Source: a virus
DNA: 36,544 nt
Virus record (IMG/VR): IMGVR_UViG_3300037200_000006
Location: 1-36,544 of that record
Reading direction: 5' to 3' (one strand)
The notes under the pieces: generated by a model
The model's input: the letters and a program-made list of their open reading frames with translations, nothing else
What the model was told of the DNA's origin: nothing
Database searches by the model: none
Made by a program: the position numbers and the translations under genes
Shown: piece by piece, positions 1 through 9,035 of the stretch
How positions within the stretch are numbered: the first letter of the stretch is position 1
Layout: each line of letters opens with the position of its first letter

Positions 1-2960
1 GAGCGGTCTTTGACCGACGACTTGGCAAGCGCCATCATGTCCTGCGTGGTGTTCGACCCGCCGGGCAATTTGGTGCCGGATACACTCTTGCTCGCTCGTT
101 GGAGGTCGGCCGCTATTGCGCGCAGCGACGCCATTTGCTCGGGAGGAAATATCTGCTCCAGAGCAGGCGATGACTTGCGAATGAACGTCTGGAAGGCATC
201 GCTCTTGAGCGTCGTCTCGCCGGTATTGCCGGCCAGCGTGTTGCCCTTCATCTCGCGCATGATGTATTCGGCTACCGCACGGCGCAGCCCCATGCGAGCC
301 GATGTGCTGCCGGCAGTCATCGCCGCCATGCGCCGCATATCGGCCACCGCCGTGTCCGACTTCAGGATGCGCCCAACAGAAGCAACTGGGTCGGCATCAC
401 CAAGGAAACGGCCGGCGGCGGACTGCTGGAATGCGCGCTGATCGGCAACGCGCTTTTGTTGCGCCTCACGAAAGACGCCCTTGGCGGCACCCTCGGCGGT
501 ATCCCGCGTTGCCTCGGCGCGTTCTGTCGCGGCGTCGAATGCCTGCCGCGCCGCCACTGCGTTCGATCCCATCTGCCGCAGTTCCGGCAGCACGGTTGCG
601 GCCTCGTTGTGCCCAGCCAGCCATCGCTGCGCCTTGGCCGGATCGAGCGTGCCATCCGGGTTTTCCGCCGCGCGTCGCAGATCGAACGCGGCATAGTCGA
701 TCAGCGCCTGCCGAGGACCGCCGGCTTTCAGGTATGCCTGGATGCGTTCCGCCGCGCCCTTGCCGCTGAACAGCGTGGCCGGCACCTGCGATGCGTGCAG
801 CGCAAAACTGTCGGATGTGCGGCCCGGTTCGACCACCTGCCCGACGCCCGGCGCGTTGGTGAATGTCTCGTGCCGCTGGCGAGTAGCGTTGCGTGCCGCG
901 CCATAACGCTCGGACGCGGCGGCGTTCCAGTTGGGGGTTAGGGGCGGCTCGCCCTGAAGGCCCGTAGCTCTCGCAGCACTTCCAGGTCGCCGTCCCGCTT
1001 GGCCCGCTGCTCCAGTTCCGCCACGAACGGCATTCGGTCCCAGTCCTCCAGCGCCTCCAGTATCAGGGCCAGAGCGCGTCCCGGTGGATGCGTTTGTTTC
1101 AGATCGTCGGGAGAGAAAGTCCTGAGCTTCTGCATGGAGACGCGCCATCATAGTCGCATCGGGTGACATTGCGCCACTGGCAACCGCCTGCGCCTCCTGC
1201 GTCGCCTTCTCCTGCAACGCCGGCTCCATCGCGTCGTGGACGGAATCCAGTAACTGGGACAGCCGCCCATAGGTCTGCGTCTTGCCATTCGCCATCATCT
1301 CGGCGCGCATTGCGTCGGTGATACGGCCGCGCAGCGCGCCCAGTTCAGCGAACGGCTGCACGTCCGGCAGCGATGCGGCTTGCGCGAAGATTAGGGCCGG
1401 CTCGCCGGTCAACGGCGCGGCATTGACCGGCTGCGACGCCGCCATTTGCTTTGCCGCCTGCCGCACCGGCGTCATGTTCACGGCCAGCGTGCCGTCCGGG
1501 TCGATGGCATTCCAGAGGTTGCTTTCTTCCTCTTTGGCTGCCGCGTTCGCCGCAACCAACGGCTGCCGCATGGCCGCGCCGTAACTCTGAAGCGCGGTCT
1601 GCTGCTGGTCAGCGCCGGCAGGGACGTGGCCGCCGAGCAAGGATGTTTCGCGCTGGGCTGCGCTCAGTGCCGCCGTCTGCGGCACCGCCTGCGCCCCCTG
1701 CGCCGCCTCGTATTGCCGCAACGCAAGTGCCTCGCGCGTCGCGTTGGCGGCGTCCATCCGGTCCATTGCCGCCCGTACCGTCGTCATGACGTTCTGCGGA
1801 TTGGCGGCTTGCGGGGCGATGCGGGGATCGTTCAGGGCATCGACACGCTTCTGGTTCTGCTCGGCGGCGCGCGAGAGAAACATATCCGGCCGCTGGGCTG
1901 CGGATGCGCGCTCCAGATTGCCCAACCCCTGATCGCCCGAGACCTGGAATGTCGTGCCCTGCGATCCCGGCACCAGTTCATGTTGATTGGTGCCAATGTC
2001 GTCGGCTGCCTGCGCCGGATTGGTCGCAGCACCTTGCAGCCGTTCCGCCGCGAGGTTGGTGCGCCCCGTCGATGAGAGCGGCCCCCACATTCGGCTTGCA
2101 GCGGAACCGAGACCATCCCAGACGGCCTTGACCCCGGCTTCGGTGGCTCCCGCAGCGCCACCCGCGCCGATCTGCCCAGCGAGATTGGCGAGCGGCTTGG
2201 CCCATTCCGGGGCGGCATCCTCGGCCTTCTGGCCGCCTACACCTGCCGCAGCACCCGTGAACGCCTGCCCCGTCGTGCTACCCGCGCCGAACGAATCCTG
2301 TAGCGCGCCGGCCATGCCGCCGAGTTCCGGCAACGCCTTGGCGACGCCGCCCGGCAGAACCATCGACGCAGCGCCGGCACCGGCCGCACGCAACGCCCGC
2401 TCGCCGCCATTGGCTGGGGCTATGTCTCGCGGGTCGATGCCGAGTTGCGATTCGCGGTCTTTCAGCCAGTCCGACCCACCCACCGGATGGTCGATCGTCG
2501 GAATGTCGCTGCCGGTGAGCGCGTTGATGCCGCGCGGAATGAGGTTCAGTGCGCCCGTCGCGATGTCAACCGGCGCGCCGAGAAACCCCATCGTGGTTTC
2601 GTTGGTGCCGGCGCCGAAGTTTGCGACTGGGCCTGTGCGCTTGGGGGATGGTGTAGCCTGCTGCGTGTCATGAGCGAGCAGAGCGGCAAATGGGTTCGGT
2701 GCCGAATCACCGGATGGCGCGGGCGTGGGATAGACGCTCTCTCGTGAAACTACTGGGCCGTCTTTGCCAGCCGGACGTAACCATACACTATGCGTAGATG
2801 GCGACGTGCCAGACTCATATGGGGTGCCCTCGTTCTGCAACCATCCGCTGATGTCGGGCGGCGGCGTCGAGGACGGCGCTTGCTGTGATGCCCCTTGTGC
2901 AGCAGGCGGCGCTGTATCCTGCGCAAGCAACGCAGCAAATGGGTTGGGCGCGTCGGTCAT
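1..2960 (-). CDS. Giant internal virion / DNA-ejection-type protein, C-terminus cut by the window edge
   Basis: An uninterrupted frame runs from an ATG at 2960 to the left edge, at least 986 codons with no stop, so the C-terminus is missing. The start overlaps the upstream stop as ATGA. The N-terminus is Pro/Ala/Ser-rich and carries the motif APNPFAALLA twice (residues 4-13 and 87-96). Residues about 115-290 are rich in Gly/Ala/Leu and could form amphipathic or membrane-inserting helices. Much of the rest is Ala/Gln/Glu-rich and predicted helical. Size, composition and position last in the tail operon fit internal virion proteins ejected with the DNA, but no catalytic domain is visible in this part. 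Around 938-1135 this frame loses its G/C-rich third-position pattern while another frame gains it, so a frameshift or overlapping gene is possible there. Confidence 0.8.
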   Translation of the reverse strand, partial: MTDAPNPFAALLAQDTAPPAAQGASQQAPSSTPPPDISGWLQNEGTPYESGTSPSTHSVWLRPAGKDGPVVSRESVYPTPAPSGDSAPNPFAALLAHDTQQATPSPKRTGPVANFGAGTNETTMGFLGAPVDIATGALNLIPRGINALTGSDIPTIDHPVGGSDWLKDRESQLGIDPRDIAPANGGERALRAAGAGAASMVLPGGVAKALPELGGMAGALQDSFGAGSTTGQAFTGAAAGVGGQKAEDAAPEWAKPLANLAGQIGAGGAAGATEAGVKAVWDGLGSAASRMWGPLSSTGRTNLAAERLQGAATNPAQAADDIGTNQHELVPGSQGTTFQVSGDQGLGNLERASAAQRPDMFLSRAAEQNQKRVDALNDPRIAPQAANPQNVMTTVRAAMDRMDAANATREALALRQYEAAQGAQAVPQTAALSAAQRETSLLGGHVPAGADQQQTALQSYGAAMRQPLVAANAAAKEEESNLWNAIDPDGTLAVNMTPVRQAAKQMAASQPVNAAPLTGEPALIFAQAASLPDVQPFAELGALRGRITDAMRAEMMANGKTQTYGRLSQLLDSVHDAMEPALQEKATQEAQAVASGAMSPDATMMARLHAEAQDFLSRRSETNASTGTRSGPDTGGAGGLGPNAVRGGTGAAGQAGRRPGSAARATGLQGEPPLTPNWNAAASERYGAARNATRQRHETFTNAPGVGQVVEPGRTSDSFALHASQVPATLFSGKGAAERIQAYLKAGGPRQALIDYAAFDLRRAAENPDGTLDPAKAQRWLAGHNEAATVLPELRQMGSNAVAARQAFDAATERAEATRDTAEGAAKGVFREAQQKRVADQRAFQQSAAGRFLGDADPVASVGRILKSDTAVADMRRMAAMTAGSTSARMGLRRAVAEYIMREMKGNTLAGNTGETTLKSDAFQTFIRKSSPALEQIFPPEQMASLRAIAADLQRASKSVSGTKLPGGSNTTQDMMALAKSSVKDR

Positions 2961-5900
2961 TGCCCCAGCGCCGCCCTGGACGCATTAGGTCCGAATATGG
3001 CATCGAACTGCGGTGCCATAGCTGGAGTCTTGCGGAGCGCCGCCACGGAACTCGGACTGCTGCGCCAGTCGGGGAAGTTAGGTTGCGCTGCGCCCTGCTG
3101 TCCGCCGCCCTGTGGCTGCCCCAGCCGCTGCCTCTTGGCATAGTCCCCAAACGTCTCGTTCGGCTGCCCCTGCGTCTGGAACATGGTCACGTCATGCTGG
3201 GTATAGGGAACCACCTTCTGCATGGTCCCGATGATGTTGGTAACGAGGTCTTTCTGCTGCTGCGGAATGCGCGGATTTGATAGGCTCGGTTCCAGTCCCT
3301 TCTCCACAATCTGGCGCAATTCCGCCATTTTGCGCAGTTTGGTTTCCTCACTGTCGCCTTCCTTGAGGGTGACGGAATCCATCGAATGCGTGAGTGACCC
3401 AGCAGGAGCCAACCCCTGCGCCTCGATGGTGGCGAGGTTGCGCGAAACGCCAGCGATCATCGTGTTGTAGTCCTGCACCGACTGTGGGGTCAGCGAGTTG
3501 GCAAGGCTTTCCTTGAGCGCGCCGAATATCCCGTTGCTCTGCTGACGACCGCCCAACCAGCCCGTTGACGTGGTTTCTGTCGGCAACTCCATGATGTTGG
3601 ATGCCGACGTGGCTGCTTCGTTGCCTGCCGCGATGACGCGGTTAATCATCACTCCCTCGCGGCCACTGATTTGCCCATTGGCGCCAGCTTTATTCGGGTC
3701 CGTCCTGGTCGGAATGAACTCAGGTGCATGGAGGCCGGTGTTATCCAACTTCATCTCGCCCGAGATCGGCGGTCCCGTCGGATTGTCGGGGTCCGGCTGC
3801 GTGACCTGCTGATAGGTGAATTTGCCGAGATCGAGGCGCTTGTTTTCGAGCGCAAGCCCCTGCGCTTTCAACCCCAGTTCGCCCTGCTGAATGCCCAGTT
3901 CGCCTTGGTGGTAATTCGCGGTTTCTGCCTGTGCCGCATCAGTCTGCGCCAGCCGTGCCTTCGTATCCGCCACCGCGTCAGTCATCTTCTGCGCGTCGAG
4001 TTTGAAGCCTTGAAGCGCACGCGCCCCTGTGTCCTGCGCCGTATCCTGCTGCTGCTGCAACTGATCCGCGCGCTGGTTCTCGCCGGCATACAGCTTCAGC
4101 CCCTCCAGCGCCCCCTGGCCGATGTTGGCCACGCCGTTGGTGGACTTGCCGCCGAGGATGCCGAGACCCGCGCCGAGCACGCCAAGCCACGGGGCCTGCG
4201 CGCGAATGGCCGCCACGTCGCCGGATGGGCCTTGGCGCGGCTTGTAGTCCACGGCGTACGAGCTGGGTGCCGCACCCTGGTCGGGAGGTCCGGCAATGCC
4301 GCCAGAAGGCGCACCCTGGTCGGGCGGGATGGGTGGAACGGGAAGGTCATCGGGAATGTTGCCGCTGTCGGCCCGACGAATGATCCCACCGCGAGCATTG
4401 CCGTCGCCGCCATCTCCACCGTCGCCGGCGGACCCACTGACGCCTGCCGCATTGCCCGCAGCCGCGACGCCGCCGATGCCGCCGTCCGCACTGTCTCCAG
4501 GCGAGCCGCTGACGCCTGCCGCCGGCCCGGCTGCCACCACGCTCGCAACGCTTGGCCCAGCAGGTGTAATCCCCGTATGCCCCCCGCCAATGTTGCCCGA
4601 GCCGCCGGCATTATCGCTCGCGCCGCGATTGATGGTGATGCCCGGTGCCACGGTCGTGCCGCCCGGCGTTGCCGGAGTGGCCGCCGGCACGAAATTCGGC
4701 TGCGCCACCGGCGACTTGGTGCCCGCGCCGGGGCTGCCCATGTTGCTGTTCAGGTAGTTGGTCAGCGCAGGTGACGCGGCCGACCCTCCCGCCGAAGCAC
4801 CGGGATTGAACCCCAGTGTCGGCACGCTCACCCCGCCGTTCATGCCTGGCGCAACCGACACCGAGATCGCGCCGCCCGGTCCACCGCTCAACTGCGGCAC
4901 GGTGACACCACCCCCCGGCGCATAGCCCATGATGCCGCCCGCGTGGAAGCCCGGCGGATGCGGCATCGCAATGTGCGTCATGCCGCCGATGTGCGGCATT
5001 CCGCCGATGATGCCGTGCGTTCCGGTCGCGAGGTGCGCGGACGGATGCGATGCCAGGTTGTCGTTGCCGGCGATGCCGCCGCCCCATGCACGCGCTGGGA
5101 TCGCGCCGCCGCGTTTGGCGAGAAGTGCGCCGAGGGCATCGCCAGCCCCGGAAATGGTGCCCGCGCCAGCCGCGTCGGTCGCGCCGCTGCCAAACAGGCT
5201 GCTGAGCCACCCGCTCGACCCAAACCCTCCCGTCAGCCCGGCGACGCCAAGCCCCGTCGTGGCCGCGCCGGTAATGTCCGACAGCGCCGACGGCGTGCTG
5301 GTGCTGGAACTGGACCCGGTGCCTCCAGCCGCCGATCCCGTGCCCTCGGCAATGCCGCCCAACCAGCCCGTGGTCTGGAATGGGTATGCCTGCTGCTGCT
5401 GGAACTCCTCATACGGGACATTGAGATTTGCCTGCGCCAGCGACTGCTCGGCATTGCCGGCCGACATCTGCGCATTGGCCCCGGTCAGGGTGCTGTTCTG
5501 CGCCTCTTGCCCAAGGCTGGACATGCCGAACGCAGCCTGCGACCCAAGCCAGTCCTGCGCCTCGTCGGCACCGAGATATGACTGCCCGACACCCTGTTCC
5601 AACTGCGCCTGCGTGGTGGCTCCAGACTGCGCCAACTGCCCGGCGGAAGTGGCACCCGTCAGCCCCAACTGCCCGGCCGACGTGATGCCCGACAGTCCAA
5701 GCTGGCCGGCGGAGGACGCGCCAGACACGCCCAACTGCCCGGCGGACGTGGCTCCCTGCAATCCCAGCGCGGCCTGCTGTTCGGCGGCGGCGGTCGCATT
5801 CTGGTATCCGGTGTTCTCCAGCCCGGCGATGACCGGCGCCTGCGCCTGCGCCTCCTGCCCGGCCGCCACGCCCTGCGCCACCGCAGACCGATCGCCGCCA

Positions 5901-6496
5901 TAGGCACCCTGCGCCACCGCATTTCCGGTCAGGGCCTGCGATGTCTGCGCATTCTGGTTGTTGAACTCGGCCTGCGTCGCGCCGACAACCTGCTGCGTGT
6001 AGGGGCTTTCGAACTGGTTGATGGAGTTCGGATTGAAGGCGGTCGAGGCGGAGTTGATGCCGGCTACGCCCGTGTTCGCCGCCGTCTGCACGCCGGTCGC
6101 GGTGTTGATGCCGGCGTTGGTGTCGCCCTGACCAGCCGCGTTCGCCGCCGTCTGGATGCCGCCTGCGCCCGCATTGGCGGTATTCGTCACCGCGCCGTTG
6201 GCCGCCGCGTTCAGGTAGTTCTGCGACGCCTGCCCCATCACGGGTTGCGTGATGTTGCCGAACTCCTGCGCCGCCGAGTTGATATACGGATCGGCGATGC
6301 CCTGCGACGAATCGACGGTGTTGATGGCCGAAGTCTGGTCCGGCGAGAACCCGGCAACCTGATTGCCGGCGTATTGCTGTAGCGGCTGGGAAGCAACGTT
6401 CTGCGCTTGACTTAGAACGTTCTGGTAGGCGTTCAGATATTGCTGCGGCGGCGCGCTGTTCTGCGTGACAGTATTGGTCCCGCTTTTCCCGCTCAT
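2957..6496 (-). CDS. Large ejection / internal virion-type protein with 11-residue repeats
   Basis: This 1179-residue protein has an ATG overlapping the stop of the GNAT-fold gene (ATGA) and itself ends in ATGA with the giant gene. The N-terminus (about 15-60: PPQQYLNAYQNVL, VAGFSPDQTSAIN) resembles a segment common at the start of podophage tail or ejection proteins. Residues 20-350 are Ala/Gln/Asn-rich and helical. Residues 248-302 are five 11-residue units around GATSAGQLGLS. The middle (about 470-790) is Gly/Pro/His-rich low complexity with several Arg/Lys-x-Gly-Gly motifs, and the C-terminal 350 residues are Gln-rich helices. No enzyme motif is visible. Its place between tail genes and the last giant gene supports a role inside the virion during DNA delivery. 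That role is inference. Confidence 0.85.
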   Translation of the reverse strand: MSGKSGTNTVTQNSAPPQQYLNAYQNVLSQAQNVASQPLQQYAGNQVAGFSPDQTSAINTVDSSQGIADPYINSAAQEFGNITQPVMGQASQNYLNAAANGAVTNTANAGAGGIQTAANAAGQGDTNAGINTATGVQTAANTGVAGINSASTAFNPNSINQFESPYTQQVVGATQAEFNNQNAQTSQALTGNAVAQGAYGGDRSAVAQGVAAGQEAQAQAPVIAGLENTGYQNATAAAEQQAALGLQGATSAGQLGVSGASSAGQLGLSGITSAGQLGLTGATSAGQLAQSGATTQAQLEQGVGQSYLGADEAQDWLGSQAAFGMSSLGQEAQNSTLTGANAQMSAGNAEQSLAQANLNVPYEEFQQQQAYPFQTTGWLGGIAEGTGSAAGGTGSSSSTSTPSALSDITGAATTGLGVAGLTGGFGSSGWLSSLFGSGATDAAGAGTISGAGDALGALLAKRGGAIPARAWGGGIAGNDNLASHPSAHLATGTHGIIGGMPHIGGMTHIAMPHPPGFHAGGIMGYAPGGGVTVPQLSGGPGGAISVSVAPGMNGGVSVPTLGFNPGASAGGSAASPALTNYLNSNMGSPGAGTKSPVAQPNFVPAATPATPGGTTVAPGITINRGASDNAGGSGNIGGGHTGITPAGPSVASVVAAGPAAGVSGSPGDSADGGIGGVAAAGNAAGVSGSAGDGGDGGDGNARGGIIRRADSGNIPDDLPVPPIPPDQGAPSGGIAGPPDQGAAPSSYAVDYKPRQGPSGDVAAIRAQAPWLGVLGAGLGILGGKSTNGVANIGQGALEGLKLYAGENQRADQLQQQQDTAQDTGARALQGFKLDAQKMTDAVADTKARLAQTDAAQAETANYHQGELGIQQGELGLKAQGLALENKRLDLGKFTYQQVTQPDPDNPTGPPISGEMKLDNTGLHAPEFIPTRTDPNKAGANGQISGREGVMINRVIAAGNEAATSASNIMELPTETTSTGWLGGRQQSNGIFGALKESLANSLTPQSVQDYNTMIAGVSRNLATIEAQGLAPAGSLTHSMDSVTLKEGDSEETKLRKMAELRQIVEKGLEPSLSNPRIPQQQKDLVTNIIGTMQKVVPYTQHDVTMFQTQGQPNETFGDYAKRQRLGQPQGGGQQGAAQPNFPDWRSSPSSVAALRKTPAMAPQFDAIFGPNASRAALGQ
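5591..5755 (-). repeat. Five 33-bp repeats encoding an 11-residue (hendecad) repeat
   Basis: Five consecutive 33-base units inside the 1179-residue gene encode 11-residue repeats with the core SAGQLG; the last unit is degenerate. The period of exactly 11 residues with regularly placed Leu fits a right-handed hendecad coiled coil. The repetition is at both DNA and protein level, so unit number could change by slippage. Confidence 0.85.
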
Positions 6497-7167
6497 GACC
6501 CGCTATCCTCGAACGGCGACGGGTAGAGGAACGATGCCCCCGTCAGCGCGAACTTCCGCCGATACAGCATCACCTTCTCCTTGACGCGCTTCGTGGCGAG
6601 CACGCCGAACAGAACGAAAATCCTGTATCCGAAATCCTTGCTCCAGAAGTCGCCGACCCACCTTTCGTATGCCAGCAGATCATTGATATGATTGCTGCGC
6701 CGATGGTCTGGATGCACATAGTTCAGCATTTCACAGACATAGTATGACTTGCTGAACCACCACTGACACGGAATCATGATGCCAACCGCGATGATGCTGC
6801 GGTCTGGCCCGTCGATGACGATGACGATGCCGCCCCTTTTTTGAGTGCCGGCCTGGATATGGTCCAGAACCCGTTCCTCATCTATTGGGGCAATTTTGCT
6901 GGCATTCTCCTGAAGATCCCGCAATACGAGCGCCAGGACCTTTTCTTCGTCCGCCACGGTGGCAAGCCTGACATTTGCCGGCCTTTTCGTCGGTCCGCTG
7001 TGAATGGTCCGATCCTTCGTCGCCGCCAGCATCAGCCCCAACTCGCGACGGCCGCGCTTGACATCACCGTTGCCGAGGCGCGCGAGTTGTTCCGGCGTGA
7101 CGATCATGGAACCGTCCGGCAGCGTCGTGCCGTTGTCAGGCGTCGAGAGGGGTGCCAGGGAGTTCAT
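6493..7167 (-). CDS. GNAT-fold acetyltransferase-like virion-operon protein
   Basis: This 224-residue protein starts at an ATG overlapping the previous stop (ATGA) and ends in ATGA with the 1179-residue gene. Residues about 66-205 look like a GNAT fold: a helical start after VRLATVADEEKV, a hydrophobic strand IVIVIDG (about 114-120), then EMLNYVHPDHRRSNHINDL (about 146-164) at the place of the acetyl-CoA pyrophosphate loop. That loop lacks the usual Gly residues (RRSNHI in place of RGxGxG/A), so catalysis is uncertain. Residues about 18-46 (DGSMIVTPEQLARLGNGD onward) repeat a motif found twice in the preceding gene, which suggests it is a virion component. The acetyl acceptor, if any, is unknown. 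Confidence 0.75.
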   Translation of the reverse strand: MNSLAPLSTPDNGTTLPDGSMIVTPEQLARLGNGDVKRGRRELGLMLAATKDRTIHSGPTKRPANVRLATVADEEKVLALVLRDLQENASKIAPIDEERVLDHIQAGTQKRGGIVIVIDGPDRSIIAVGIMIPCQWWFSKSYYVCEMLNYVHPDHRRSNHINDLLAYERWVGDFWSKDFGYRIFVLFGVLATKRVKEKVMLYRRKFALTGASFLYPSPFEDSGS

Positions 7168-8342
7168 GCCGCTGTTTTCACCGGGCCGGGCAGCTTTTGC
7201 AGCTTCTTGACCTGTCGGCCACGCTCCTCCATCACCCAGCGATCGAGGATTTTGTGGCCGCGCTTGCGATCGCCGCCGCCAATCTTTTCAACATCTTCCG
7301 GCGCGACAACGAACTCGCCGTGGCTCAGCATCACCGGACGCATGTTGCCTGGAGCCACGCCGCCGGCCCGTCGCGCTTCCTGGGCCATGTAGGCGCGATG
7401 TTGCTGTTCGAGTTGTGCCCGCAGTTCTTCAACCTTCTTCCTGACATATGCCTCCCATTCGCCAGGAGGGATAATCTCGTCAGGTTGCCGCGACTGATCG
7501 TTACCGTGGGCAAGACGTAGTGGAGTGCTTCCGCCCGCCTTGAACCCGTCGCTGCGCGCCATCGGATGCGGTGGCCCGTGTCCGCCGACCTGCCGCACCT
7601 GCGGCGTGCCCCACGGGCCGGTGGAGATCGCCTCCTGCATGATCCGCGCGCCGGCCAGCGAATTGCCCTCGCCCAGCCCCGCCACCACGTCGGCCGGGAT
7701 CACGTAGGAACCGCCCGGAGCCTGGGTCTTGACCGCATCCGCGCGCCCCTGTGTCGACCCGGCCAGGAACCCCGAGCCGCCGCGCAGGTCCGATGATGCC
7801 TCCTGGCGCGTCCACCACGGCGTGGCCTGGGATGCCGACATGCCCATGTCGCCGCCCATGTCGCGGCGCGGCACCTTGCCACCGCGCGCCTGTGCGCTCG
7901 CGCCGGCGGTGCCCATCGGCTGCTGCTGCTGTGGCATCTGGCCCGGCATCTGTCCGGGAGCCTGCTGCGCCACCGGCGTCTGCGATGCCGCCGGTTGGGC
8001 CAGCTTCTGTTGCAGCACCTGACGCACGATATTGCCCTGCGGAGAGCCGCCGAGCATCGCCACCATCTCCTGCAACTTCTCGACCGGCATGGACTGGTAG
8101 CGTTGCACCATTCCTTGCGTGAGCGGGTTCATGGTCGATGATGTCGGCGTTGGTCCGCCGATGCCGCCTCCCATGTCGAACCCCGCTATGCCGCCGCCGT
8201 GAGCATGTGCCCACGGCTTGCCCTTGTCGGAATGCAGCCATTCGTCGACCTTGGCTTGCGACATGCCGGACTTCTCCTGTGCCGCTGGATTGGAGTGCAG
8301 ATAGCCAATCCAGCGGTGCTGGGCGGCGGAGGCGCTAGGCAT
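7164..8342 (-). CDS. Virion-associated protein with Gly-Gly motifs and two G-x-x-V-x-P modules
   Basis: A 392-residue protein; I chose the ATG at 8342, which overlaps the previous gene's TAG by 8 bases. A longer alternative-start reading to 8357 adds only five residues. It contains ARGGKV, KAGGST and RRAGGV segments, a Gln/Pro/Met-rich stretch (about 110-145), a charged helix (about 295-325), and two copies of one module: GGSYVIPADVVAGLGEG (210-226) and HGEFVVAPEDVEKIGGG (341-357), each followed by a helix. Modules of this kind occur in podophage virion proteins next to ejection proteins; their function is not known to me. It is coupled to the GNAT-fold gene by ATGA. Probably an internal or neck virion protein. 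Confidence 0.8.
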   Translation of the reverse strand: MPSASAAQHRWIGYLHSNPAAQEKSGMSQAKVDEWLHSDKGKPWAHAHGGGIAGFDMGGGIGGPTPTSSTMNPLTQGMVQRYQSMPVEKLQEMVAMLGGSPQGNIVRQVLQQKLAQPAASQTPVAQQAPGQMPGQMPQQQQPMGTAGASAQARGGKVPRRDMGGDMGMSASQATPWWTRQEASSDLRGGSGFLAGSTQGRADAVKTQAPGGSYVIPADVVAGLGEGNSLAGARIMQEAISTGPWGTPQVRQVGGHGPPHPMARSDGFKAGGSTPLRLAHGNDQSRQPDEIIPPGEWEAYVRKKVEELRAQLEQQHRAYMAQEARRAGGVAPGNMRPVMLSHGEFVVAPEDVEKIGGGDRKRGHKILDRWVMEERGRQVKKLQKLPGPVKTAA

Positions 8343-8778
8343 CCGGCACCACGGCACCGAACACGGCCGCCGCGTTCAGGATCGTGACGATGGACTCGGC
8401 GACGTGGCGCGGCATTCCGTAGCCGGCGGTTGCCTTGTCGGTTTCCCAGCCCGGCGCGTCGGGATCGCGGGAGAGCGTCCATACGAGGCCCCTGTCCGCG
8501 TCGGGTGCCGCGTTGGGGTCCGTCACCGGGGCAGCCACCGCGTACCACAGACCAGGAACTCTCGCCGGCAGCGGAGCGTCCACCGGCGGCACATTGGACG
8601 GCATGGGCGCGGGTGCCTGTCCAACTGGCGTCGGGTTGACCATCGCCTGCTGGCGCTGCGCCGCCGCGTCTCGTTCTTTCGCTTCGCGCTCCTTGTGCCC
8701 ACCTTCCATAAAGTCCTTGATATGCTCGCCGACCGTCTCGTGTTTCGCGCCAACCTGCTCATGCTTCGGATCGTTCAC
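8335..8778 (-). CDS. Hypothetical protein of the tail operon (147 aa)
   Basis: I chose the GTG at 8778 because it overlaps the upstream TGA as GTGA and is preceded by a strong GGAGGA ribosome-binding site about 9 bases away. Residues 1-45 are a charged Lys/Glu/Arg/His-rich helix, about 48-75 is a Pro-rich linker, and the remainder (from VPGLWYAVA) looks like a small folded domain ending at AVVPDA. I recognise no family. It lies between a small unknown and the motif-rich virion protein, with translational coupling on both sides, so a structural or assembly role is plausible but unproven. Confidence 0.8.
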   Translation of the reverse strand: MNDPKHEQVGAKHETVGEHIKDFMEGGHKEREAKERDAAAQRQQAMVNPTPVGQAPAPMPSNVPPVDAPLPARVPGLWYAVAAPVTDPNAAPDADRGLVWTLSRDPDAPGWETDKATAGYGMPRHVAESIVTILNAAAVFGAVVPDA

Positions 8779-9035
8779 GGCACTACTCCTCCATTTTGCA
8801 AAGCCACGATCAGTGTCCCCAACGCCTCGCTGGTTTGCAGCAGCGTGGCCGTGCCGCCGTTCAGCGCGTTCGATGGCGTCAGGTTCGTCACCGTCCATGC
8901 CGCGCCCGCAGGTGCGTTCATGCGGCGGATTTGCAGTTCCAGCGCGTCCACCAGCGCGTTCGCCCAGTTCTTGATGTCCTGCGGCTTGGCGCTGGTCAGC
9001 CGGGGCAACTTCGGCATCGGCACGTTCGCGGGCAT
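8775..9035 (-). CDS. Small tail-operon protein (86 aa)
   Basis: Begins with an ATG overlapping the stop of the tail-protein gene (TGATG). The first 20 residues are Pro/Lys-rich, followed by a helix (about DIKNWANALVDALELQIRR) and a Thr/Asn/Leu-rich second half ending in a hydrophobic stretch. The helix plus beta-rich pattern resembles small phage proteins encoded next to tail genes, but I cannot assign a family. Its last codons contain the GGAGGA that serves as the ribosome-binding site of the next gene, which shows that the two are translated together. Confidence 0.8.
   Translation of the reverse strand: MPANVPMPKLPRLTSAKPQDIKNWANALVDALELQIRRMNAPAGAAWTVTNLTPSNALNGGTATLLQTSEALGTLIVALQNGGVVP

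Noticed and set aside
10-2075. Several plus-strand frames of 100-210 codons at the left end
   Set aside because: Antisense shadows of the giant partial gene, which is open along the whole interval on the minus strand.
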